Source: Taibaiella sp965229095 (GTDB lineage Bacteria; Bacteroidota; Bacteroidia; Chitinophagales; Chitinophagaceae). From it: DNA of 64,000 nt. The notes under the pieces are model-generated. The model ran no database searches and was not told where the DNA came from. It saw nothing but the letters and a program-made list of their open reading frames with translations. Made by a program: the position numbers and the translations under genes. Below are positions 31,471-40,831 of this stretch, in pieces; the stretch's first letter is position 1; the number at the start of each line of letters is the position of its first letter. The stretch covers positions 1,054,001 to 1,118,000 of the forward strand of contig OZ245855.1 in NCBI GenBank assembly GCA_965229095.1, given 5' to 3'.

Positions 31471-32508
31471 ATGCTCAGCCACGAAATCATGTACCGGGCT
31501 ATTGTGGATAAAGACCCCGCTTTTGAGGGCCTGTTTATCACCGCCGTAAAAACCACCGGTATCTTTTGCCGGCCTACTTGTACGGCAAGAAAGCCTAAAG
31601 CGGAAAATGTTGAGTTTTTCAGCACAGCCAAAGAGGCTATTGTAAAAGGATACAGGCCCTGCAAAGTATGCCAGCCCCTGGAAAAACCGGGCGAAATGTC
31701 CATACCTATTAAAGAGATCATGGCCGCATTGCAGGCAGATCCTTCCTTAAAGCTGAAAGATGAAGACCTGCGTACAAGAGGTATGGAGCCGGCTACCATC
31801 AGGCGGTGGTTCCTCAAAAATCATGGGATCACCTTCCAGGCCTATCAAAGAATGCTGCGGCTCAATACCGCATTTACAAAAATAAAGGAGGGCGAAAGCG
31901 TAGCTTCGGCGGCTTACGATGCCGGCTACGAATCCCTGAGCGGCTTTACAGACTCTTTCAAATCGATCTTCGGGACGGTGCCATCGGGAAGCAAACGTAA
32001 AGAGGTCATTTACTGGACAAAACTCGAAACCCCTCTGGGTGCTATGTTTGCCTGTGCCACGGAACAAGGTATCTGCCTGTTGGAGTTTGCCGACCGTAAA
32101 ATACTGGAAGCGGAGTTGAAGTACCTCACCCAAAGCCTGAAAGCGACCCTGATCCAGGGGCCGGGCAAGTATTTCGGCCAGTTGCAACAGGAGCTGAACG
32201 AATACTTTGAAGGCAAAAGGAAAGTGTTTACGGTGCCTTTGGCCACACCTGGTTCCGATTTTCAACAAGCCGTTTGGCATATGTTGCAAACCATCCCCTA
32301 CGGAACTACAAGATCGTACAAGCAGCAAGCCCTAAAGCTCAGCCGGCCCGAAGCGATACGGGCGGTAGCCGGCGCCAATGGTATGAACCGTATTGCCATC
32401 CTTATTCCTTGCCATAGGGTAATAGGCGAAGATGGCAGCCTTACCGGTTACGGCGGTGGTCTTTACCGGAAGCAGTGGCTGCTGGATTTCGAAAAAAGTA
32501 ACCTATAG
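31471..32508 (+). CDS. ada: Ada: bifunctional methyl-sensing regulator and O6-methylguanine-DNA methyltransferase
   Basis: This 345-residue protein has the complete Ada layout. The zinc domain has Cys33, Cys37, Cys64 and Cys67 (FCRPTC and PCKVC), which accepts methyl groups from phosphotriesters. An AraC-type helix-turn-helix follows (about 85-175; AAYDAGYESLSGFTDSFKSI). The C-terminal methyltransferase domain has IPCHRV with acceptor Cys314. It should repair alkylated DNA and activate its own regulon. It is monocistronic with its own promoter. Confidence 0.95.
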   Translation: MLSHEIMYRAIVDKDPAFEGLFITAVKTTGIFCRPTCTARKPKAENVEFFSTAKEAIVKGYRPCKVCQPLEKPGEMSIPIKEIMAALQADPSLKLKDEDLRTRGMEPATIRRWFLKNHGITFQAYQRMLRLNTAFTKIKEGESVASAAYDAGYESLSGFTDSFKSIFGTVPSGSKRKEVIYWTKLETPLGAMFACATEQGICLLEFADRKILEAELKYLTQSLKATLIQGPGKYFGQLQQELNEYFEGKRKVFTVPLATPGSDFQQAVWHMLQTIPYGTTRSYKQQALKLSRPEAIRAVAGANGMNRIAILIPCHRVIGEDGSLTGYGGGLYRKQWLLDFEKSNL

Positions 32509-32570
32509 CCCGGGAATATAAGGCCATAATAATATTGATTACCTTCGCAGCCTTTATAAAAGGAATCACT

Positions 32571-33152
32571 ATGAAACTGGAGGAACAACTACGCCAAAGA
32601 AGCGGCAACCTGTGCGAGCTTTGCCAATCGGATAACACCCTTGCCGTATACGAAGTGCCGCCGCAATCGGGCAGCGATGCCGACAATACCATTATGCTAT
32701 GTGCCAAATGCCTGGACCAGGTAGAAAAGAAAGAAGCGCTGGATAGCAAACATTGGGCTTGTCTCACTACCAGTATGTGGAGCGAAGTTCCGGGAGTACA
32801 GGTTGTCAGTTGGCGTATGCTCAACCGGCTTAAAGACGAAAGCTGGGCTATGGACAACCTGGATATGATGTACCTGGATGAGGAAAGGCTGGCATGGGCC
32901 AGGGCCACAGGCGATCACGAAAACGATAGCGCCGTAGACTTGCATAAAGACTGTAACGGACAAGTACTCCGTACCGGTGATAGTGTAGTACTTATTAAAT
33001 CCCTGGATGTAAAAGGATCTACCCTGAATGCCAGGATGGGTACCGTAGTGAAAAACATAAGACTTGTGGAAGACAATACGGAACAGATCGAAGGGAAGAT
33101 CGAGGGACAGGTTATCGTTATCCTCACCAAGTATGTAAGAAAGCAGAACTAA
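32571..33152 (+). CDS. PhnA domain-containing zinc-ribbon protein
   Basis: The ATG at 32571 gives 193 residues starting MKLEEQLRQRSGNLCELCQ. The N-terminal zinc ribbon has CELC and CAKC pairs. The C-terminal PhnA/YjdM domain at about 125-190 includes DCNGQVLRTGDSVVLIKSLD and RMGTVVKNIRLVEDN. Despite the historical name 'alkylphosphonate utilisation protein', the function is unresolved. The long middle part is normal for Bacteroidota versions. Confidence 0.87.
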   Translation: MKLEEQLRQRSGNLCELCQSDNTLAVYEVPPQSGSDADNTIMLCAKCLDQVEKKEALDSKHWACLTTSMWSEVPGVQVVSWRMLNRLKDESWAMDNLDMMYLDEERLAWARATGDHENDSAVDLHKDCNGQVLRTGDSVVLIKSLDVKGSTLNARMGTVVKNIRLVEDNTEQIEGKIEGQVIVILTKYVRKQN

Positions 33153-33202
33153 GCTCTTGCATTGAATATTTTATTATTAGCTTACCAATCCCCTTATCCC
33201 GG

Positions 33203-33871
33203 ATGAAAATTATAGGTGTCCTGTTGTCCGTATTGATGCTATCCTGTACTGCATGGGCACAGGAAACGGTAACGCAGCAATACTATACCAGCCGGTACGG
33301 AAAAGAGACGAAAGACAGGAAGAAGGCGACAATCCTGGTCACGACTACTAAAGGGGCCGATAGTTCCTGGCGCTACGAAGTACGGGAAACAAAGAACGGC
33401 AAGTTACTGGAAGCAAAAAGCATGAAGCGGCAGGAGCCCATTGGCGTATGGCGTACTGCCGAAGGGAAAGAATACAACTACAATTTTAACCTGGTGTACC
33501 TGGGCAAGATATATACAACAGTAGATACCATCCCCGTCCTGTACCACAACGAAAACCGGGATCCGGATTTTAAGCCTGCTGTTTTCGGAATGGGTAAATC
33601 AAGCCTTAATACTTTTCTGGCAAGCAGTGTACAATACCCGTCCATAGCCCGGGAAAACCGGATACAGGGTAGGGTGCTGGTACAGTTTATTATCGACTAC
33701 CGGGGCATGCTCCGCGAAGTGAGTGTTTACAAAGGGGTACATCCCATGCTGGACAAGGAAGCGGTGCGCGCCATCAGCGGTTGTCCTGCCTGGAAACCGG
33801 CAAGTATAGCAGGCGATCCCGTAAACGTTTCGGTAATCCTGCCTATTACCTTCCGGTTGCAGGATCAATAA
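33203..33871 (+). CDS. TonB C-terminal-domain exported protein
   Basis: This 222-residue protein has a signal sequence (VLLSVLMLSCTAWAQ) whose LMLSC could also act as a lipobox. The C-terminal 85 residues form a TonB-type domain: VQYPSIARENRIQGRVLVQF, VSVYKGVHPMLDKEAV and PAWKPASIAG. There is no N-terminal anchor of the ExbB/D-interacting type, so it is a stand-alone periplasmic TonB-like protein rather than a classical energy transducer. Confidence 0.85.
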   Translation: MKIIGVLLSVLMLSCTAWAQETVTQQYYTSRYGKETKDRKKATILVTTTKGADSSWRYEVRETKNGKLLEAKSMKRQEPIGVWRTAEGKEYNYNFNLVYLGKIYTTVDTIPVLYHNENRDPDFKPAVFGMGKSSLNTFLASSVQYPSIARENRIQGRVLVQFIIDYRGMLREVSVYKGVHPMLDKEAVRAISGCPAWKPASIAGDPVNVSVILPITFRLQDQ

Positions 33872-33930
33872 GCCGGTTTTGTGGCGTATAATATTGCGCC
33901 TTTAGCGAAGATAGGCTGCATCACTATGTG

Positions 33931-33970
33931 TTGTGCCGGTAGGAAATATCATTTTTCCCTACCGGCACAA
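33931..33970. terminator. hairpin between the TonB-domain gene and the serine hydrolase gene
   Basis: TTGTGCCGGTAGG and CCTACCGGCACAA form a perfect 13-bp stem, extended by AAA/TTT, around a short loop. It lies 60 bp after the TonB-domain stop and probably ends that transcript, although no strong T-run follows. Confidence 0.6.
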
Positions 33971-34034
33971 CAAAAGTTGTTCTCAGTTGTAACATTACGA
34001 ATGTTCGCTCTGTCTTACCCAAACCCAACTGCAC

Positions 34035-35363
34035 ATGAAACAAAGCGCGACCCTCTTCATTTCCTTTGTGCTCCTGAGTTTGCCGATGCTTTTTCCCATA
34101 TTGCTGAAAGCCCAGGAAAAAGCAGATTTTTTAAATGCCGCTGAAAGCGATCCGGTAACAATGGGCTGGATGACTGGCGCACCACCACCCAAAGATCGTA
34201 TCGTATATTTTGAAGATGGAAGCTTTTTCAAGTTTCCGGCGCTGCGCTGGAGTACTGCTCACATGCGTCAGTTCATGCCTACCATAAATGTTTCCCGAGG
34301 CCTGGGTAATCCAGATCCATTATTTAAAAGCATCATAGCGGAAATGGATCAACTTAAATTCGTTCCTCTGGGTGAAAGGAACGCCATTACCTGGCTCGAA
34401 TCTTTAGAAAAAGTATATACGGATGGTGTTATTGTAATGCATCATGGAAAAATAGTGTATGAGCGATACTTCGGTGCCTTAAGAGAAGATGGTCAGCACG
34501 CTGCCATGTCTGTCACCAAGTCGCTCACCGGTACTTTGGGTATTATGCTGGTCAAAGAAGGGCTGATAGATACGGCTAAGCTGGTTGCCGATTATATCCC
34601 CGAATTAAAGAATGCGGCATTCGGCGATGCCACGGTGAGGCAGGTGATGGATATGACTACCGCTTTACAGTTTAGCGAAGACTATGAAGATCCCAATGCC
34701 GAGATATGGCAGTTTTCGGCAGCGGGTAATCCATTGCCTAAACCTAAAGATTATAATGGTCCCAGAACCTACTATGAATATTTACCTACCGTCAAAAAGA
34801 AAGGGGTGCATGGAGTTGCTTTTGGATATAAAACAGTGAACTCAGATGTTTTGGGATGGATTATAGCCAGGGTCACCGGCAAAACGGTAGCAGAGGTTTT
34901 GTCGGAAAAAATCTGGCGAAAGCTCGGCACAGATCAGGATGCTTATTATTCAGTCGATGCCATTGGCACCCCTTTTGCAGGTGGTGGTTTTAATGCGGGC
35001 CTGAGAGATATGGCAAGGTTTGGCCAGTTGATCTTGAACAATGGTTTTGCCCATGGAGAACAGATTATTCCTAAGCCGGCCATTGACGACATCAGGAAGG
35101 GCGGCAGTAAAGCCGCTTTTGAGAAAGCAAACTATACGCTACTTAAAGGTTGGAGCTATAGGGATATGTGGTGGATAACCCATAACGAACATGGCGCTTT
35201 CTGTGCCCGTGGCGTACACGGACAGGTGATCTATATAGACCCCAAGGCCGATATGGTCATCGTTCGCTTTGCTTCCAATCCCATTGCGGGCAATGCTGCA
35301 AATGACCCTTACTCATTGCCGGCCTACCATGCTGTCGCTAAATTTCTGCTGAACAGCAAATAA
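34035..35363 (+). CDS. serine hydrolase (beta-lactamase/DD-peptidase family)
   Basis: This 442-residue protein has a signal sequence (FISFVLLSLPMLFPILLKAQ). Its class C beta-lactamase-like domain has the SxxK pair Ser159-Lys162 (SVTKSLTG), the tyrosine-type motif YKTVNSD and a C-terminal ARGVHGQ in place of KTG. Such proteins range from esterases to peptidases; beta-lactam resistance cannot be inferred. It is monocistronic. Confidence 0.88.
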   Translation: MKQSATLFISFVLLSLPMLFPILLKAQEKADFLNAAESDPVTMGWMTGAPPPKDRIVYFEDGSFFKFPALRWSTAHMRQFMPTINVSRGLGNPDPLFKSIIAEMDQLKFVPLGERNAITWLESLEKVYTDGVIVMHHGKIVYERYFGALREDGQHAAMSVTKSLTGTLGIMLVKEGLIDTAKLVADYIPELKNAAFGDATVRQVMDMTTALQFSEDYEDPNAEIWQFSAAGNPLPKPKDYNGPRTYYEYLPTVKKKGVHGVAFGYKTVNSDVLGWIIARVTGKTVAEVLSEKIWRKLGTDQDAYYSVDAIGTPFAGGGFNAGLRDMARFGQLILNNGFAHGEQIIPKPAIDDIRKGGSKAAFEKANYTLLKGWSYRDMWWITHNEHGAFCARGVHGQVIYIDPKADMVIVRFASNPIAGNAANDPYSLPAYHAVAKFLLNSK

Positions 35364-35514
35364 TCCCTGACCAATACGGAAAAAGTGTAATCCTGAGAGA
35401 ATTAGTCTTTCCTTTTGCACATATGGAGGCTTTCGACCCGGGTCGTATCGTTGATAAAATGATTTTGTCTCAAATTGAATGAATATTGTCATTTAAGACT
35501 ATTGGCTTACTGGT

Positions 35515-35522
35515 TACCTTTG
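35515..35522 (+). promoter_or_regulatory. -7 promoter element of the GAPDH gene
   Basis: TACCTTTG matches TAnnTTTG exactly, 23 bp upstream of the GAPDH ATG. Confidence 0.5.
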
Positions 35523-35545
35523 TGGCAATATAAAAATAACCAGAG

Positions 35546-36541
35546 ATGTTAAAAGTTGCCATAAACGGATTGGGAAGGATCGGAAGAATGACCTTCCGGA
35601 AATTATTAGAACAGGAGAACGTCAGGATCGTAGCGGTCAATGATTTGAGTACCCCTGAAATGCTGGCCTATTTGCTGCAATATGATTCCATACATGGGGT
35701 ATTTGCGCATTCGGTTAGTGCCGGTCCAGGGGAGTTGATCGTTGCCGGACAAAAGATCAAGGTATATGCCGAGCGGAACCCTGATCAGCTACCCTGGAAA
35801 GCATTGGGTATTGACATCGTGCTGGAGTGTACCGGGATATTCGAGTCCAGAGAAAAAGCGTCACTGCATTTAGCGGCTGGAGCCGGAAAGGTGATTGTAT
35901 CGGCGCCTTCGGATAAAGATGTGAAAACAGTTGTATTCAATGTTAACCAGGATATATTAAATGGTGAGGACAGGCTTATCAGTGCCGCATCGTGTACAAC
36001 CAACTGTCTTGCCCCGCTGGCCAAAATCTTAAATGACCGGTTTACTATTGTTTCCGGCCACATGAGCACGATCCACGCCTATACCAATTCACAACCACTA
36101 ATGGATACGGCAGATAAGAACGATTTCCGGAGATCCAGGGCTGCAGCCGACAGTATTATTCCTTTTACCACAGGAGCGGCTAAAGCTATCGGGCTGGTGA
36201 TACCCGGATTAAATGGAAAGCTGGATGGATCATCGCAAAGGGTTCCCGTACATTCGGGCTCATTGGTAGAGTTATATACTGTATTGGAAAAGGAAACTTC
36301 CGTAGCAGAGATCAATAACGTTATGAAAGAAGCATCGAACGAATCTTTCGGTTATAACGAAGATCTCATCGTATCGAAAGACATCATTGGAACAAGCTAT
36401 GGGTCTATATTTGACGCCACACAAACAAAAATAACCGGAAGCGGCAACCGGCAATTGATCAAAACCGCGGCATGGTACGACAACGAGATGTCCTTCGTCT
36501 CACAGATGATCAGGACGATGTTGTACTTCGGGACCTTATAG
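35546..36541 (+). CDS. gap: type I glyceraldehyde-3-phosphate dehydrogenase
   Basis: This 331-residue enzyme has the NAD-binding motif INGLGRIGRMTFRKL, AVNDLSTPEMLAYLLQYDS with the Asp that favours NAD, and the catalytic Cys150 in SAASCTTNCLAPL. STIHAYTNSQPLMDT and WYDNEMSFVSQM complete the glycolytic signature. It converts glyceraldehyde-3-phosphate to 1,3-bisphosphoglycerate. Its 3' end overlaps the convergent GlxA-type gene by 6 bp. It stands alone rather than beside pgk, so it may be one of several paralogues. Confidence 0.93.
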   Translation: MLKVAINGLGRIGRMTFRKLLEQENVRIVAVNDLSTPEMLAYLLQYDSIHGVFAHSVSAGPGELIVAGQKIKVYAERNPDQLPWKALGIDIVLECTGIFESREKASLHLAAGAGKVIVSAPSDKDVKTVVFNVNQDILNGEDRLISAASCTTNCLAPLAKILNDRFTIVSGHMSTIHAYTNSQPLMDTADKNDFRRSRAAADSIIPFTTGAAKAIGLVIPGLNGKLDGSSQRVPVHSGSLVELYTVLEKETSVAEINNVMKEASNESFGYNEDLIVSKDIIGTSYGSIFDATQTKITGSGNRQLIKTAAWYDNEMSFVSQMIRTMLYFGTL

Positions 36542-37519
36542 CTTTACACCAAAATTTTTCCTGTAAATACCCGGGCTGGTATTCAGATGGCGTACAAATA
36601 GTCTCCGTAGGCCATTAGCGTTTACCAGCCCGCATTCCTGCGCTACCTGATCCAGACTTAGATTGCTCTCTTCCAGGCGCCGGCGGGCCGACTCTACCCT
36701 CACTTTTTCGACATACTTTGCCGGGGAAACACCTGTTTTCTTCGTGAACATACGCGAAAAATTCCTACTGCTCATCGACAGCCTGTCCGCAAGCCTTTCT
36801 ACGGATAAATCCTCCATCAGATGTCCCTGGATAAACTGAACAATCTGTTTTACCGGCACACTATCTGTCGCCTGGGTCAGGAGCATATTGCTGAACTGGG
36901 ACTGGCTTCCCGGCCTTTTCAGGTATAAAACCAGTATCCTGGCTATCTCCATGGCCACATCTCTCCCTAAATCTTCCTCTACCAATCCCAGTGCCAGATC
37001 AATTCCTGTAGAGATACCGGCAGAAGTATAAAGATTACCCTCCTTTATGTAAATGGGATCTTTTTCGACTTTTATTTCGGGAAATTGTAAGGCCAACTGA
37101 TCGCATAACATCCAATGTGTGGTTGCTCTCAGACCATTTAAAAGCCCCGTTGCAGCAAGAATAAAAGCGCCTGCACAAACGGATGCTATCCTTGTTTGGG
37201 GATACTCCTGCGCAATCGTGTTTAACCAATCCAAAATATGTTGCGGCGGACTTTCGTTATATATGCCGCGGCCGGCAACGATAATCGTGTCTATCGGATA
37301 AAAAATACCGGGAATCCCTCCTTCACATATAACAGGCATTCCGCAGGTGGTGGGCACTATGGAGGTATTATCCATCGATACCAGGTGCGTAGTATAATAA
37401 GGCCTATCATGCTTTTGAGCAGCGGCAATACGATCGTTTGTCTTTGAAAAAACCTCCAGCGGACCCGTGACGTCCAGGATGGACGTTTGCGGCGGCACTA
37501 ACAGGACAACGTGTTTCAT
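36536..37519 (-). CDS. GlxA family transcriptional regulator (DJ-1/PfpI plus AraC)
   Basis: The ATG at 37519 gives 327 residues beginning MKHVVLLVPPQTSILDVTGP. The N-terminal DJ-1/PfpI-like domain has SVCAGAFILAATGLL with the nucleophile-elbow Cys. The C-terminal AraC domain (about 225-325) contains VERLADRLSMSSRNFSRMFT and RLEESNLSLDQVAQECGL. GlxA proteins regulate metabolism of small nitrogenous compounds; the ligand is unknown. It is transcribed away from the orphan propeller kinase. Confidence 0.92.
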   Translation of the reverse strand: MKHVVLLVPPQTSILDVTGPLEVFSKTNDRIAAAQKHDRPYYTTHLVSMDNTSIVPTTCGMPVICEGGIPGIFYPIDTIIVAGRGIYNESPPQHILDWLNTIAQEYPQTRIASVCAGAFILAATGLLNGLRATTHWMLCDQLALQFPEIKVEKDPIYIKEGNLYTSAGISTGIDLALGLVEEDLGRDVAMEIARILVLYLKRPGSQSQFSNMLLTQATDSVPVKQIVQFIQGHLMEDLSVERLADRLSMSSRNFSRMFTKKTGVSPAKYVEKVRVESARRRLEESNLSLDQVAQECGLVNANGLRRLFVRHLNTSPGIYRKNFGVKL

Positions 37520-37734
37520 ATGCGCAAATGTAATCAAAATAGTGTACTTTGAATTGTCTTTAAGTAAACAAAAGATTCAGAATAAGACAAAATGTGAACA
37601 GGAAACCAGGGGAGGAGCAGCAATGCTGGTAATGTGCTGCTTATCGGCTACCCACGCTTTCGGGCTGTTGATGGGTAGGCCACAAAGCGAGGTTTATGCG
37701 CAGCTTATTAACTTTGAAGATACCCCATATCATC

Positions 37735-40674
37735 ATGAGAAGAAGTAACAGGAAAGGAATTGCTTTGTCCATTGCCGGTTTTTTGCTTGTTGTTCATGCT
37801 TTTGGCAGGAACTATGCCGTGGTCAATTATCAAAGAAGCAACGGTTTTCCCAGCAACAAAGTTTATGGTTTATGGCAGGATGCACAGGGCTATATATGGG
37901 CCGGGACAGAAAACGGCCTGGTATCGTTCAACGGATATGCCTTTAAAACCTATACCACTAAAGACGGGCTTCCCGACAATGAAGTTTTTGGCTTTAAGGA
38001 AGACCGGATGGGCCGCTTATGGATACTCACCTTTTCGAATGAGCTTTGTTATTTTTGGAAGGGAAAAATATACAATTCAGGCAATGATACCTTGCTGTAC
38101 CGGCTTAAATTCGCTTCAAGGCCTAGTTATGTCGAGTTCGACAACCTGGGTAATACCTGGGTACTGGACGGTAGCGGCAGCTTGATGCATGTCGACAATC
38201 AGAATAAAATTACCAGGATTACCAGGATCGGTAACGATATCTTTTCGCCCGGGGGTACGGCTATCGCTGTTAATGATTGGGGGAAATTGATCCTGATTAA
38301 CGGGGATATGGCATATCTATATAACAGTGATCATTTTGAGCCAATAGAAATACCGCAAATAAAGCGCCACACCAATTATGACCATCTTCATAGGCTGGCG
38401 ATGATAAGGATTCAGGAGCTTAAGGGTATACCCGTAGCAAAATGGGCACAGCCGCATACGATCGGCTCCTCTTTCGGTTTAAAGGGGCAAGAACGGCTAG
38501 CGGTTACTCATATTCAAAAAATAGCGCCGGATCTGGTAGCCGTAGTGTTACAAAACAATGCTTATTTTATCAATACGAAAACCGGCGAAAGAAACGGGCC
38601 GTTTTTGAAAGGCTACACTGTCTCCTGGTGCCTGCTGGCCCATGATGGCTCCTTTTGGTTGGCAACATTGGGGAACGGATTATTTCATTATTCCCCTTCT
38701 TTTATTCAATCGGTTCCTGTAGCGGGAAAGGTGGCTCCTGTTTTATTCATCAAGGCTCAAAAAAAGAACCTGAATTTTATCCAATGGCCACGTACCCTGG
38801 TACGTATGCAGCGAAATGCCGGGAAACAATATGATCTCATAAGCCAGGGTGTTATCAATAACGGGTATTTAAGAGCGGATTGCCATTATATCGGAAACGA
38901 CAATATGGGCAACTGGATAAGCTGTGGTGTCAAGGCTGTAAAAGCAAAAACACCAGGAGGAAAAAAGATTGCCGAATTATCACCGGGGCACTGTAAATAC
39001 GTTTGGGAAGAAGGGAACAAGTACCTGCTTGCTGGCACTGTAGAAGGTATCTACAGGATCGATAAAGACCGGTTCGCAATTACCGACACGCTTTACGGGA
39101 AAAGGGTAACCTGTATTACCGGGATAAACGACACTATTTATGCCGGAACCCTGAACGGCCTTTTGTCTTTCCATGCCGGGAAAAGAATAAGCCTTCCTTT
39201 CCTGGCACAACCGGTATTTAAAACGCATATAACAGCGTTGACCGCAAGTGCCGACAGTGTGCTATGGGTTGCTAACAATATGGCTGTCCTGACCGGTGTC
39301 TGCAATGGCCGGGTCATCAAGACCATTGGCGAACAGGAAGGTCTTATCTGCAATAGCATATCGGCAATGAGGGTTTCGGATCGCTTTTTGTGGATAGGTA
39401 CAGGCAATGGATTATATGCTTTTGATAAAAAGCCACCTTATAATATCATCAGGCACTTATCTGCTGCCGATGGGCTGCTCAGCGACCAGATTACCTACCT
39501 GGATATTACAGATGATATAGTACATGTTGGTACAGATAGGGGGCTCAATTATTTTGATGAGCGCGAGATAGTACAACTGTATCCGCCATCGAAGTTTATT
39601 GTTACCAACATCTGGAATGAGAAGCATAAGCTACATCCGGGCACTGAAGTAATGCAGCTTGGTAAGGGTACGCTACAGGTCGATTTTGATGTAATCGATC
39701 ATTCCGGCATTACCAAACTCATGTTCGCTTATCGCCTCAATAAGGAGCCCTGGATAAGTATTCCCAACAACAGCCTGTATTTTCCCACGGTACCTTATGG
39801 TCATTTCACGGTATATATAAGGGCCCGTGCTACACACTGGGCCGCACCCCGGGTGATTAAGCTATCCTTTTACCGCCCTTATCCCTATTATCTGCAGCCA
39901 TGGTTTCTCCTGATGCTGGGTTTTTTCCTCTTATTCTTTACCGGCAGTTCGATTTATTTTTTGATCAAATGGCTGAGGCAGAAAGACCGGAAGCGGTTAA
40001 TGGTACAGCTAAATTTATTGGAGCTCGAGCAAATGGCCTTGCAAGGGCAAATGAATCCTCATTTTATCTTTAATTGCATCAGTTCTATCAAGCAGTACTA
40101 TAACAGTGGCGAGATAGTAAAAGCCAACAAGCTTTTGGATACCTTCACAACACTTATCAGGGCCACATTCGAAATGTCGGCGCAGACATTTACGACCCTT
40201 GCCGAAGAGTTGAAATACCTGGAACAATACCTGGCTATAGAACAGGAACGGTTCAGCCACAGCTTTGAATTTGCCATCGTCAGGGAAATAAGCACATTGG
40301 AATCACAGATCCCTGTTCCGGCAATGCTTTTGCAGCCCCTGGTTGAAAATGCCGTCCGGCATGGGATACGTCATTTACCGGATGGCACGGGTAAGATCGG
40401 TATCACGGTGATGGAACAGGAAGCGCATATTACCATTACCATAGCAGATAATGGTATTGGCCGGGAGCGCAGCCGGGAAATGAAGCGGAATATGTATTTC
40501 CAGGAGGCGGTAACAAGCACTTCCGTCAATGAGAAGCGCATTGATATTTTAAACAAGCTTTTTGACCGGAAAATAAGTATGCATACAGATGATATCCTGA
40601 ATGAAAGAAAACAGGTAACCGGAACGATCGTGCTTATTGCTTATCCTTTAAATATTCATAATATGGAGCAATAA
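37735..40674 (+). CDS. orphan two-component-propeller sensor histidine kinase
   Basis: The ATG at 37735 gives 979 residues; an earlier frame start at 37696 adds 13 residues before the signal peptide (GIALSIAGFLLVVHAFG). Reg_prop repeats (GYIWAGTENGLVSFNG, RFLWIGTGNGLYAFDK) are followed by a Y_Y_Y domain and one transmembrane helix (FLLMLGFFLLFFTGSSIYFL). The LytS kinase has GQMNPHFIFNCISSI with His776 and the N-box PLVENAVRHG. Unlike the kinases of modules 1 and 2, no LytTR gene is adjacent, so its regulator must be encoded elsewhere or shared. Confidence 0.92.
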   Translation: MRRSNRKGIALSIAGFLLVVHAFGRNYAVVNYQRSNGFPSNKVYGLWQDAQGYIWAGTENGLVSFNGYAFKTYTTKDGLPDNEVFGFKEDRMGRLWILTFSNELCYFWKGKIYNSGNDTLLYRLKFASRPSYVEFDNLGNTWVLDGSGSLMHVDNQNKITRITRIGNDIFSPGGTAIAVNDWGKLILINGDMAYLYNSDHFEPIEIPQIKRHTNYDHLHRLAMIRIQELKGIPVAKWAQPHTIGSSFGLKGQERLAVTHIQKIAPDLVAVVLQNNAYFINTKTGERNGPFLKGYTVSWCLLAHDGSFWLATLGNGLFHYSPSFIQSVPVAGKVAPVLFIKAQKKNLNFIQWPRTLVRMQRNAGKQYDLISQGVINNGYLRADCHYIGNDNMGNWISCGVKAVKAKTPGGKKIAELSPGHCKYVWEEGNKYLLAGTVEGIYRIDKDRFAITDTLYGKRVTCITGINDTIYAGTLNGLLSFHAGKRISLPFLAQPVFKTHITALTASADSVLWVANNMAVLTGVCNGRVIKTIGEQEGLICNSISAMRVSDRFLWIGTGNGLYAFDKKPPYNIIRHLSAADGLLSDQITYLDITDDIVHVGTDRGLNYFDEREIVQLYPPSKFIVTNIWNEKHKLHPGTEVMQLGKGTLQVDFDVIDHSGITKLMFAYRLNKEPWISIPNNSLYFPTVPYGHFTVYIRARATHWAAPRVIKLSFYRPYPYYLQPWFLLMLGFFLLFFTGSSIYFLIKWLRQKDRKRLMVQLNLLELEQMALQGQMNPHFIFNCISSIKQYYNSGEIVKANKLLDTFTTLIRATFEMSAQTFTTLAEELKYLEQYLAIEQERFSHSFEFAIVREISTLESQIPVPAMLLQPLVENAVRHGIRHLPDGTGKIGITVMEQEAHITITIADNGIGRERSREMKRNMYFQEAVTSTSVNEKRIDILNKLFDRKISMHTDDILNERKQVTGTIVLIAYPLNIHNMEQ

Positions 40675-40710
40675 AATAGTCGTTGAGCATTACTTAGGCT
40701 AACCGTTGGA

Positions 40711-40761
40711 GCACCTTTTGCTTGGGTGTATCTTCTACGGGAACACCCAAACAAAAGGTGC
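40711..40761. terminator. bidirectional terminator hairpin
   Basis: GCACCTTTTG and CAAAAGGTGC form the outer stem and TTGGGTGT/ACACCCAA the inner stem, separated by one unpaired base on each side. It lies between the convergent kinase and lipoprotein genes. Confidence 0.75.
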
Positions 40762-40831
40762 ATGTGTACCTGGTAAAGACCCGCTTACCTGGCACCGTCT
40801 CTAGTACCAAAAGCAGGGCTGGCCTGCTTCT

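Noticed and set aside
31747..32328. 193-codon minus-strand open frame
   Set aside because: It is antisense to ada and shows no domain of its own.
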